Source: DATEZO01 sp035255485
Lineage (GTDB): Bacteria > Pseudomonadota > Gammaproteobacteria > Burkholderiales > Burkholderiaceae_D
Assembly (NCBI GenBank): GCA_035255485.1
Contig: DATEZO010000207.1
Coordinates: forward strand, 1-10,185
Direction of reading: 5' to 3'
DNA length: 10,185 nt
This document shows positions 1-6,433 of this stretch, in pieces. The notes under the pieces were generated by a model. The model was not told the DNA's origin. It worked only from the letters and a program-made list of their open reading frames with translations, and did not search any database. The stretch's first letter is position 1, and every line of letters begins with the position of its first letter. The translations under genes and the position numbers were made by a program.

Positions 1-19
1 TCAAAAACGGGAGGAATTC

Positions 20-646
20 ATGGAAGCGAACATTAACGCCTCTGCAACCCATAGTCCGTGGAATAAGGGGAAGCTAGTCGGTCAAAAGGCGCCGCTGAAG
101 CTCAGAGAAATCTGGGAAATCCGTACACGCCTACAAATGGCTCATAAGGTCCGCGATCTCGCTTTGTTTAACTTGGCCATCGACAGCAAGCTGCGCGGCT
201 GTGATCTCGTCGGATTGCGTGTCTGCGACGTATCGCAGGGCTCACGAGTTCTGTCACGAGCAATGGTGATGCAACAGAAAACGAAGAGGCCAGTGCAGTT
301 TGAAATCACTGAGCAGACAAGAAATGCTCTTGCTGCATGGATTGCGGAAGCCCATCTTGGTACTGGGCAATTTCTTTTTCCGAGTCGACTGACCCTGTCG
401 CCGCACCTGTCGACCAGACAGTACGCCAGGATAGTTGAATCATGGGTTGAGTCCATTGGGCTGGATCCGGCTCCGTATGGAACCCATACGATGAGGCGCA
501 CGAAGGCTACGCTCATCTATCGGAAAACGAAGAACCTGAGGGCCGTCCAGCTCTTACTTGGCCACACCAAACTCGAAAGCACTGTCAGGTACCTCGGGAT
601 TGAAGTCGACGATGCGCTTGAAATTGCCGAACAGATGGAAGTTTGA
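20..646 (+). CDS. Short tyrosine recombinase (phage-type integrase catalytic domain only)
   Basis: Site-specific recombinase of the tyrosine family, which cuts and rejoins DNA through a phosphotyrosine intermediate. The 208 residues are essentially one catalytic domain. The candidate catalytic set is complete: Arg59 in SKLRG, Lys87 in QQKTKRP, His156 and Arg159 in THTMRR, His182 in LLGHTKLEST, and nucleophile Tyr191 in VRYLG. Typical integrases have 300-400 residues with an N-terminal arm-binding and core-binding (SAM-like) domain. Here only about 25 residues precede the catalytic fold, so this is a minimal form, not a truncation: the ATG has a strong GGGAGG at 9-14, five bases upstream. Short recombinases of this kind are common in Proteobacteria as solitary genes. 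Its target site is not identifiable. Nested inverted repeats lie directly downstream (654-721). Family assignment is firm; mobility of this region is inference. Confidence 0.92.
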   Translation: MEANINASATHSPWNKGKLVGQKAPLKLREIWEIRTRLQMAHKVRDLALFNLAIDSKLRGCDLVGLRVCDVSQGSRVLSRAMVMQQKTKRPVQFEITEQTRNALAAWIAEAHLGTGQFLFPSRLTLSPHLSTRQYARIVESWVESIGLDPAPYGTHTMRRTKATLIYRKTKNLRAVQLLLGHTKLESTVRYLGIEVDDALEIAEQMEV

Positions 647-976
647 TGTACGAGGCTGGTGACGGTTGCGGGGTCGCAAGCCGCACGATAGCGGCCACTG
701 TGTGCGTGCGGTTCCTCAGCCAACACCGGCCAATTCGAGACGTTCACCGCAGCAACGTATTACCCCAAAGCAGTCAGTTGATTCCTCCATACACCGTGGC
801 AAAACCAGTCTCTCTCTGATCCGGTAAATACCTCGTCGACCGGCTACAAATTTCTATAGCAGACCAAGTCGGGATAGGCATAAAATTTTTCACCCTATTT
901 GATGTTCGGCGCTGCCAGGTGCTCGTCGATGAGTGACAGCCCAGCGGTCCACCCAACTCGGAGTAGACTCACCCCT
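647..976. other. Non-coding gap between recombinase and DHFR-family gene
   Basis: No convincing gene lies in these 330 bases. The left part holds the nested inverted repeats at 654-721. The middle contains a short CCCAAAGCAGTCAGTTG stretch (764-780), resembling the degenerate repeat seen again near 8675. The right part, about 845-900, is AT-rich (for example AAAATTTTT near 881-890) and probably holds the promoter of the following gene, but no convincing -35/-10 pair can be named. Confidence 0.5.
654..721. repeat. Nested inverted repeats just after the recombinase gene
   Basis: GGCTG (654-658) pairs with CAGCC (717-721) and encloses two smaller hairpins. These are TTGCG-GGGT-CGCAA (666-679) and AGCCGCAC (679-686) with GTGCGGTT (706-713, one G-T pair); their arms share base 679. 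No T-run follows, so it is not a canonical terminator. It could be a structured 3' end of the recombinase mRNA or part of a recombination site. The pairing is seen directly; the role is unknown. Confidence 0.35.
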
Positions 977-1543
977 ATGGGACTCTTGACCTTCAGCATC
1001 AACGTCACCCTCGACGGTTGCATCGACCACCGGGAGGGAGTCGCCGACGACGAGACACACGCTTTCTTCACTCGCCTCATGGACGAGGGAGGGGCGATGC
1101 TTTGGGGTCGCGTCACCTACGAGATGATGGAGAGCTACTGGCCGGCGATTGTCCGTGGCGGCGAAGAGGCGCCGCCAGCGATGCGCGAATGGGCGGCCAA
1201 GTTGGAAGCGAAGCCGAAGTACGTAGTGTCGTCGACGCGAACGGACTTCCCGTGGACCAACAGCCACCATATTGTCGGTGACTTGCGCACAGGTGTGCAA
1301 AAGCTCAAGGACGCTACCCCGGCCGGCGTGCTCCTCGGTAGCGACAAGCTGGCGACCGAACTGGACCGGCTGGATCTGATCGACGAGTACAAGTTGCTCG
1401 TACACCCCAGGATCGCAGGTCACGGCCCAACCCTCTACCAGAGCGGACTTCACAGCACGCGACGGCTCGAGTTGGTCTCGGCGACGCCACTTCGCAACGG
1501 CGCGGTCGCCATGCACTACCGGCGAGCACAACAGTCCTTTTGA
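977..1543 (+). CDS. Dihydrofolate reductase family protein (RibD C-terminal-like)
   Basis: A 188-residue, probably cytoplasmic protein of the RibD-C/DHFR-like fold, a family of NAD(P)H-dependent reductases whose substrates are mostly unknown. Visible family signatures: the first strand LLTFSINVTLDG (3-14); MLWGRVTYEMM (41-51), the nucleotide-binding GRxTYE region; KYVVSST (81-87); and the C-terminal LLGSDKLATELDRLDLIDEY followed by LVHPRIAGHGPTLY (119-154), the GS..L...L...LIDE.....P...G.G pattern. The frame is open from an ATG at 899. The ATG at 977 is preferred because family members begin a few residues before the first strand and the upstream part (MMFGAARC...) is not conserved-looking; a weak GGAG lies 13 bases upstream. 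An ATG at 929 is the alternative. It is not a trimethoprim-resistance-type DHFR. High-GC codon use and isolation suggest a transferred gene, but that is inference. Confidence 0.88.
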   Translation: MGLLTFSINVTLDGCIDHREGVADDETHAFFTRLMDEGGAMLWGRVTYEMMESYWPAIVRGGEEAPPAMREWAAKLEAKPKYVVSSTRTDFPWTNSHHIVGDLRTGVQKLKDATPAGVLLGSDKLATELDRLDLIDEYKLLVHPRIAGHGPTLYQSGLHSTRRLELVSATPLRNGAVAMHYRRAQQSF

Positions 1544-1777
1544 AGGCGGCTCTAGGCCTCCAAGCGGCCGAATGAGAAGCCGCAAGGATCCGCGACACTA
1601 GACTGCTTGCCGCCGTTCGATGGTCAAGCATCACTAGCTGGACGCGACCCTTATCGGACGGTTGACAGCGCCAGAAGCGGCCGTCTAACGTAGTAGACGA
1701 CCGACTCCCGGGGAGGAGAAGCGCCGCAGCCGCGGAACGTGCCCGCACTTGCTCGTCGTTCGGCCTCACTGCTTGCA
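1544..1777. other. Gap between convergent genes with degenerate repeat copy
   Basis: This is the 3' junction of the DHFR-family gene and the convergent low-complexity gene. No gene is supported. GCCAGAAGCGG at 1670-1680 is an exact reverse-complement copy of CCGCTTCTGGC at 8570-8580, so this gap appears to carry one member of the dispersed extragenic motif. A GCGGCT (1546-1551) / AGCCGC (1578-1583) pair with a long loop is the only terminator-like structure, and it is weak. Confidence 0.4.
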
Positions 1778-2179
1778 CTAACGCTTCTTTGCTGGTGGCC
1801 GTTGGGTCAGCGCCGACCCCGCGGCCGACTTAGACGTCGCGCTAGTTCGACCATCGCGCAATGTTTGGGAAGCCTTGGTAGCGGCCGTCGAGGAGGTGAC
1901 CTTTTTGGGTGCCACTTGCGAAAGCGTGCTTCCCGCTGCCGACTTCGATGCGGCACCCGTTGCCTTGGACGCCATAGTGTTCGAAGCGGCCTTAGCCGTG
2001 CGAGTTCCGGTAACCTCCCCAGCCCCCACATTCTTTGCCGCTGCCGACTGCGCACGCGCTGCGAAGGAGTCCTTCGCCACCCCGCCACCAGAAGATTTCG
2101 CGGTGGCGCTTTGAACACGAGATGCCGCTTGAGATGTCATTTTCGTGCCGGTAGACTTGCCTGAAGACTTCGTTCCCAT
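1778..2179 (-). CDS. Low-complexity Ala/Ser/Thr/Lys-rich basic protein, internally repetitive
   Basis: A 133-residue protein built almost entirely of Ala, Ser, Thr, Lys and Gly, with no Cys, Trp, Tyr, His or Ile and a single Phe (Phe39). It should be intrinsically disordered and strongly basic. Two internal repeats are visible: RVQSATAKSSGGG (21-33) matches RAQSAAAKNVGAG (42-54), and SKSAAGSTLSQ (78-88) matches SKSAAGSALTQ (116-126). The first pair, with the intervening VAKDSFAARAQSAAAKN, recalls bacterial proteins that resemble the plant seed-maturation (SMP/LEA) domain. The Lys/Ala-rich tail is also histone-H1-like. A stress-protective or nucleic-acid-binding role is possible but unproven. 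The ATG is supported by AGGGG (2186-2190 on the plus strand), six bases upstream. A short palindrome ACCAT-CA-ATGGT (2227-2238) lies upstream and could be an operator. No signal peptide or membrane segment. Confidence 0.8.
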   Translation of the reverse strand: MGTKSSGKSTGTKMTSQAASRVQSATAKSSGGGVAKDSFAARAQSAAAKNVGAGEVTGTRTAKAASNTMASKATGAASKSAAGSTLSQVAPKKVTSSTAATKASQTLRDGRTSATSKSAAGSALTQRPPAKKR

Positions 2180-2302
2180 TTGCTACCCCTGGTTGTCAAT
2201 GGAAGGTGTGAAACTGTGTACTCATTACCATCAATGGTTATGTCTTGTCACCGAAGGGTGTCATAGTTAGATGCGCAAAGCCGGAGCGTCCTCAGCGCCA
2301 CG

Positions 2303-2965
2303 TTAGTCTTCCGACATCCAGTAGACCTCACCATCGTATTCGTCTTCATCCAGGTCACGTGTCCGCGGCTCCCCACACCGTTCGACTGAAACGAGAGTGC
2401 CATCTCCGTACATTCGCCGGCCGACTTTCGGAAACTCTACGACCGCGATAACGGGTGTCGCTAACGATGTTTCCTCGTTATAGGCGCAAACTTCACCGTG
2501 GACGTCGAATCGCAGGAAATCTGGCATTTCATCCTCCTTGGAATGACAGCGGGACGACAGTCCCCGATGACCATCAGGAAAGCCGACTTCGCGCTTCATT
2601 GAGTGAATCCTGGAATCAGAAGAGTCTTCGAAGGTTATTCGAGCCGCACTTTCCATGCCCGCCATGGTTGTCAGCCAGAATGGTGTGACACCGCTCGGAC
2701 GAAGTGCCATGGTGACCTCTCGCCACTGCGCCTCAGTCAGGGAAAGGCCAAGTTCCGCCGCTCGTGCAAGCCCCGCGCCTTCGTCGAAGAGAACGTAGTG
2801 TGGCTTCTGATTCAGGATCTCGAGATCCGCAACGCGAAGTGAAGCGTAGGTTCGATGGCCTAGACAGGCAGCAAGAAGCTGATGCACTTGGCCGAGCTTA
2901 ATTTTGGGTGTGTGCTTACAAACGAGGGAGTGTGCAATGCCACTCCAGCGGGAGAACTGGTCCAT
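2303..2965 (-). CDS. Hypothetical protein with N-terminal LGxxxYASL module and acidic tail
   Basis: I do not recognise this 220-residue protein. Residues 21-46 (KIKLGQVHQLLAACLGHRTY... then ASLRVAD) form a helical stretch of the type seen at the N-termini of many plasmid- and island-borne hypothetical proteins, where an L..A..LG..tYasL pattern recurs. Residues 55-115 look like a mixed helix/strand region. Residues 147-195 (MPDFLRFDVHGEVCAY..., VIAVVEFPKVGRRMYGDGTLVSVE) look beta-rich. The C-terminus is acidic (DLDEDEYDGEVYWMSED, 204-220). No signal peptide, membrane helix or catalytic motif is evident. The ATG at 2965 has only a weak purine stretch (GAGAGA) upstream. It lies alone, 123 bases upstream of the low-complexity gene on the same strand, so co-transcription is possible. 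Reality is supported by length, sensible composition and consistent strand; function is unknown. Confidence 0.72.
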   Translation of the reverse strand: MDQFSRWSGIAHSLVCKHTPKIKLGQVHQLLAACLGHRTYASLRVADLEILNQKPHYVLFDEGAGLARAAELGLSLTEAQWREVTMALRPSGVTPFWLTTMAGMESAARITFEDSSDSRIHSMKREVGFPDGHRGLSSRCHSKEDEMPDFLRFDVHGEVCAYNEETSLATPVIAVVEFPKVGRRMYGDGTLVSVERCGEPRTRDLDEDEYDGEVYWMSED

Positions 2966-3074
2966 GGTTGTCTCTCAATGCGCAGGGAACGTTGAGCGTT
3001 TAGCGTCCGCTGCGTTGACAATCATGCGACGCGGAAGGAAGAGGTAAATTCGTACCAGTTTAAGCCGCTCAAAA

Positions 3075-3093
3075 CTTGGGCTGGGAGCCCAGG
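3075..3093 (-). terminator. Possible terminator hairpin, minus direction
   Basis: Read on the minus strand, the stem is formed by CCTGGGCT and AGCCCAAG around a three-base loop (six perfect pairs, then a G-T and a C-G pair), followed by TTTTG. It sits about 300 bases beyond the DUF2339 stop and about 110 bases before the next gene, where read-through transcription could be stopped. The U-tract is only four bases, so strength is doubtful. Confidence 0.35.
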
Positions 3094-3369
3094 CGAGTCA
3101 CGCCCACCACGATTCTGCCATTGAAGCAAATGAAATGCAAATCGTGCACTTGCGATCAATTGGACAGCAATTTACGGGCGAAGGCGTCCGGCTGCTTCTG
3201 GCCGATTGTGCCTGCCAAGCGTTCGCGCGATATCGGCGGCTACGCACCACATTCCGGACTTTCGTCTACCGCAGCAAACGGGAACAGGCACCCCTGAGCG
3301 GTTCTTGCCACCCACGGCGAGCGAGCCATCGGAAACCCTACGTGAGGACCAATCGAAAACGATGCAAGT

Positions 3370-3389
3370 ATCAATGCATTTACATTGAT
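3370..3389 (-). terminator. AT-rich hairpin directly after the DUF2339 stop
   Basis: ATCAATG (3370-3376) and CATTGAT (3383-3389) form a perfect 7-bp stem with a six-base loop, starting seven bases after the TAA of the DUF2339 gene. There is no T-run on the minus strand and the stem is AT-rich. It may be an mRNA 3' stabiliser and not an intrinsic terminator, or it may be chance. Confidence 0.25.
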
Positions 3390-3396
3390 GAATGGC

Positions 3397-5895
3397 TTAG
3401 GTCTGCGCAAGGGCATCAGCATCCTCTTCCCCATCCGGCGGCAGAGGGCAAAAATAACCAAGCCCGATAAACCCCAAGCCTACCAGCAGGAACACCGTCA
3501 CCTTCGCGACAAGGCTTAGTGCGGCCAGGTCGACAAGCAGCATTTTCAAGACGAGCAGTGCAAGCGCGATGCCGCCACCAACCCAGACCGAACGCAAATG
3601 GCGTTTGGATGCCGACATGACAACGGTCACACCGCCGACTGCCCACAGGACCGAAACCCACGGCTGCATCACCCTCTCGAACAACAGAGGAAGCGCACCT
3701 TCGTCAAAACCGTTGACGCGACCAATCATCCTCATCAAGGTCCCAAGCAACACCGATCCGGCCAATCCCCATAACACTTGGTCGGGAAGGCGTCGCTCAT
3801 CTGTCCCATAACGTGCCATAAGCACCAGGAGCGCTATACCGGACCATTGCGAGCTTTCGGTCAGTGCCGAGGAAGGAGCAGTAACCACGCCTATCGCAAG
3901 CAGAACGGCGGCGACGGCGCACGCGGAAGACGTTTGCCAGTCGAACTTTGTAATGTAAGTCACGACACGGGCAACAACGCTCCAGACGGACCAGAGCAGA
4001 ATGCTGGAGGCGAGGATTACATGCAGACTGTAATCCATGAACTTGAAAGCACGCATGAGCTCGATGTCGGCCAGGATCGGAACCAGCAAGGTCGCAATGC
4101 TCAGTGCTGCCTGGTCAAAGCGAAATGAGGCATCCGCATCGCGGTTGAACAGCCGCATCAACGTTGCACTGCCGGCCAGCCACGCAATCAGTAACGCTTC
4201 GCGGGTATTCCAACCGGATAAGCTAGTGTCATGGAAATGCGACACGAACAGGAACAGGCCGGCAGGCAGGAGCCAAAATGCGCTTCGGCGCAAAGCGGGC
4301 CATCGAAGCTTCCATCCTGCGAGGGTCGAGATGAGAGCCCACGCGACGAACCAGGCCAATGCGCGCGTAGGATCGTCGAACTGGTGTTTCAGCAGCGCCA
4401 CCTGAAGCACAAGCGGCGCGGCGGCGGAATAGAACAGGCCGATGCTGCGCCGTCTGTTCACATAACTTGCACCCAGTGCCACCAATACGGAGACGATCAG
4501 CGGCGTGGTTCCGGCTGCGCCGATATCCCACGCATGAAAGCCAGCCAAGACCGATATCGCCCAGTACAGCGCCGCGCCGGCATCGGCCTGCCTCTTGTCA
4601 AAAGAATGCGCGATCAGGATCAGGCCAAGCGCGGAAGCGGCAAGCGCAATCGCACGGCTTGCACCCTCCAGGCCGACACCGATTGCAACCAGGCTGAGTC
4701 CACCGCCGATGGCAAGCAACCATCCCCTCCATTCCTGCGTGGATCGACGCATGGACGCAATTTGCGCAATTGCAGTGATGCCGATCAGCGCTGCGCACCA
4801 CTCTGAAGAAATCCCCGCCTTGACGTTCAGGAATCCGGCCATGATCAGGGAAGCGCCGGCCAGCACCGATACGACGGATGCTTTCTGCATGCCAGCCAGC
4901 CGTTCCAAGCCCCCGGTCCAAAAAATGGTCGTCGCGTTATAGGCTAACGCCATGACGAGCGCGCTGGCGGCCGTATACGAGGTTTGCCCGCGAGGCAGGT
5001 CCAGCGCCGCGCCGAGCAAGGCAGAGGCGCCGGCAAGCGCTGCGCTCAGCAGGGACGGCGCACGCAGCCTCAAGCCGACAGCCACACTCAACAGGCTGAC
5101 CCAGGTGGTGTACAAGGTCAGTGCGGAAAACGTGCCTTCGCCGCTGGATGCAATAATGGGCGTGAGCAAGGCGCCGGCAAGGCCGATAAAGGCAAACAGC
5201 AAGCGCTCGGTGCGCACCGACCACGCAAATGCGAGCGTCGACAATGCGGCCAGGCAAACGAATGCCGCCGAGGTGCCGATCAGGTTGTATCCCTGGTAGG
5301 CCCACAGCACGCACAGGTATTCAAGCGCAAGCGCCCCGCCCTGCAAGTTCAATCCCAGGACTGTACGTGCGGCTTGCTGGCGCAGGCCGACGATGAAAAC
5401 GACCATCCCCGTTGCGGCTACAGCAAGCACGCGAACGATGGGAGGCAGGATATTATTGGCAGCGAGCAGGGAGAAAAGGAACCCGGCGCCAATCAGCATC
5501 ATCAGCACGCCAGCGGTGGCAAAGGGATTCTTCTTGACCAAGGCCATGATGGAGGCGGTTGCCTGCTGAAATGCGCTGGGCTCGACTGGCAGGACAAGCG
5601 TTTCGGCCTCGGCCTTTTCCAGGTCATCACGTTGCGCTGCAGCCATGCGGGCCATCGCCGGGGTAAATACGCTGATCGTCGGGGCGGGAACTGGCGCAGA
5701 TTCCTCGATGGTGGGCTCGCCCAACGGTTGGGAAACCTTTGGTCCGACGGGTGAAGTGCTGCTGGTCAAAGGGGCCGTTGAAGCTTGTGCGTCGAGTTTC
5801 TTCTCAAGCCGCTCGACTCGGCTTTCAAGCGCATTGATCCTGTTGATCAGCGAAAAGAAGACAATTGCTGCGACGACGATAAAGAAGAAAACCAT
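3397..5895 (-). CDS. DUF2339 family large polytopic inner-membrane protein
   Basis: An 832-residue membrane protein matching the DUF2339 architecture. It has an N-terminal signal-anchor-like helix (VFFFIVVAAIVFFSLI, 2-17), then a short coiled coil (INALESRVERLEKKLDAQ, 20-37), a Pro/Ser/Thr/Glu-rich linker to about residue 110, and then a continuous series of more than twenty hydrophobic helices to the C-terminus. The first of these, after KKNPFATAGVLMMLIGAGFL (121-140), with LQGGALALEYLCVLWAY (184-200), is typical of the family's conserved N-terminal membrane block. The acidic C-terminus (DGEEDADALAQT) is probably cytoplasmic. The function of DUF2339 proteins is not established; a cell-envelope role is usually supposed. 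The ATG has only a weak GGTG upstream. The gene starts 58 bases after the LiaI-like stop, so the two are probably co-transcribed. Family members are often longer (about 900-1000 residues), but no frameshift is visible. Confidence 0.9.
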   Translation of the reverse strand: MVFFFIVVAAIVFFSLINRINALESRVERLEKKLDAQASTAPLTSSTSPVGPKVSQPLGEPTIEESAPVPAPTISVFTPAMARMAAAQRDDLEKAEAETLVLPVEPSAFQQATASIMALVKKNPFATAGVLMMLIGAGFLFSLLAANNILPPIVRVLAVAATGMVVFIVGLRQQAARTVLGLNLQGGALALEYLCVLWAYQGYNLIGTSAAFVCLAALSTLAFAWSVRTERLLFAFIGLAGALLTPIIASSGEGTFSALTLYTTWVSLLSVAVGLRLRAPSLLSAALAGASALLGAALDLPRGQTSYTAASALVMALAYNATTIFWTGGLERLAGMQKASVVSVLAGASLIMAGFLNVKAGISSEWCAALIGITAIAQIASMRRSTQEWRGWLLAIGGGLSLVAIGVGLEGASRAIALAASALGLILIAHSFDKRQADAGAALYWAISVLAGFHAWDIGAAGTTPLIVSVLVALGASYVNRRRSIGLFYSAAAPLVLQVALLKHQFDDPTRALAWFVAWALISTLAGWKLRWPALRRSAFWLLPAGLFLFVSHFHDTSLSGWNTREALLIAWLAGSATLMRLFNRDADASFRFDQAALSIATLLVPILADIELMRAFKFMDYSLHVILASSILLWSVWSVVARVVTYITKFDWQTSSACAVAAVLLAIGVVTAPSSALTESSQWSGIALLVLMARYGTDERRLPDQVLWGLAGSVLLGTLMRMIGRVNGFDEGALPLLFERVMQPWVSVLWAVGGVTVVMSASKRHLRSVWVGGGIALALLVLKMLLVDLAALSLVAKVTVFLLVGLGFIGLGYFCPLPPDGEEDADALAQT

Positions 5896-5953
5896 ATATT
5901 CAGCACCAGTAATATTGGACTGCGTATTTCAGTGCGCATAACCTTATCCGCGT

Positions 5954-6151
5954 TTAACCTTCATCGTTACTCCCGCCAAGTCTTTCAACGAGCATCCATC
6001 CACCAATCATCACTAGCACCAACGGCCACCAGCGAGAAATGACCTCTGATGAAATCACCCCGTTCCGTTCCAATAGAAGAGTCAGGCCGACCACGACCAA
6101 CATGATCGGGCCAATTACACCGCGCCCTCTTCGCCGCCGATCTCGTCCCAT
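5954..6151 (-). CDS. Small LiaI/LiaF-like two-helix membrane protein
   Basis: A 65-residue protein with a very basic N-terminus (MGRDRRRRGRG), a first membrane helix (IGPIMLVVVGLTLLLERNG, 13-31), a turn, and a second helix beginning with the characteristic W-W-P (41-43) and running WPLVLVMIGGWMLVERLGG (42-60), then an acidic tail. This helix-'LLxxxG'-helix with 'WWPLxLIxxG' is the LiaI-LiaF-like transmembrane region domain, known from envelope-stress proteins in Gram-positives and widespread as small proteins in Proteobacteria. The basic N-terminus should lie in the cytoplasm. The start is well supported by AAAGGA (6159-6164 on the plus strand) seven bases upstream. A 15-bp stem hairpin directly abuts this ribosome site (6165-6200), suggesting control of its expression and perhaps of the DUF2339 gene behind it. 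Confidence 0.85.
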   Translation of the reverse strand: MGRDRRRRGRGVIGPIMLVVVGLTLLLERNGVISSEVISRWWPLVLVMIGGWMLVERLGGSNDEG

Positions 6152-6164
6152 TTGCGAATCCTTT

Positions 6165-6200
6165 CCTGTCTACCTATTAACTTCGAGTTAAGTGGACAGG
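6165..6200 (-). promoter_or_regulatory. Hairpin/inverted repeat abutting the SD of the LiaI-like gene
   Basis: On the plus strand CCTGTCTAC (6165-6173) pairs with GTGGACAGG (6192-6200; one T-G wobble), and inside it TTAACT (6177-6182) pairs with AGTTAA (6186-6191) around TCG, leaving CTA (6174-6176) as a three-base bulge. This gives a 15-bp stem. It ends exactly where the ribosome site begins (6159-6164). It may be a 5'-leader RNA structure controlling translation, or a dyad operator for a DNA-binding regulator. The pairing is seen directly; the role is inferred. Confidence 0.5.
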
Positions 6201-6433
6201 ATGCTGACATGAAAATGTTGTCAAATCAATCTTGAATATATGGGATGGCCGAATGCCCGGTTTTGGCCGATCTTGCCGGGCTACCGCCTCGTACCGAGGG
6301 CTGCTTTGAATCACGTTCCAGTCATCCCTGATAGTGCCGCGAATCAACAAAAACGGCCCAGAACGGTCAGTCATGTCAGCGTAAACTAAACGGCCGGTCT
6401 CAAGGCGGAACGGCCGTAGCCCATGCTACGTCG
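6201..6433. other. Gap between DUF262 gene and LiaI-like gene
   Basis: No gene is supported; a 65-codon minus-strand frame (6374-6177) has no ribosome site and no recognisable features. GGTTTTGGCCGAT (6259-6271) matches GCTTCTGGCCGAT (3194-3206) at 11 of 13 positions, so this gap may hold another degenerate member of the dispersed motif. On the minus strand TTGACA (complement of 6217-6222) could be a -35 element for the LiaI-like gene, but no convincing -10 follows at the right distance. Confidence 0.4.
6390..6417 (-). terminator. Weak hairpin downstream of the DUF262 gene
   Basis: ACGGCCG (6390-6396) and CGGCCGT (6411-6417) are perfect inverted repeats with a 14-base loop. Read on the minus strand, the second arm is followed by TTAGTTTACG, a poor T-rich stretch. 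It lies 17 bases past the TAG of the DUF262 gene, where a terminator is expected. The long loop and broken T-tract keep confidence low. Confidence 0.3.

Larger units (their letters stand above)
2966..3396. other. 431-base non-coding gap with hairpins and repeat motif
   Basis: No credible gene on either strand; short open frames here lack ribosome sites and look random. The gap contains an 8-bp hairpin at 3075-3093, a copy of the dispersed motif GCTTCTGGCCG (3194-3204, followed by ATTGTG), and an AT-rich hairpin at 3370-3389 next to the stop of the DUF2339 gene. The promoter of the 220-residue gene should lie near 2970-3060, but no clear -35/-10 pair stands out. Confidence 0.5.

Noticed and set aside
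890..1585. 231-codon minus-strand frame opposite the DHFR-family gene
   Set aside because: The plus-strand frame carries an extended RibD-C/DHFR pattern; the minus frame is a high-GC shadow.
4984..5754. 256-codon plus-strand open frame within the DUF2339 gene
   Set aside because: Rich in Gln, Arg, Gly and Ala as expected from the complement of a membrane-protein gene; no ribosome site or motif.
6177..6374. 65-codon minus-strand frame between the LiaI-like and DUF262 genes
   Set aside because: No ribosome site, no hydrophobic or domain pattern, and it runs into the hairpin at 6165-6200.
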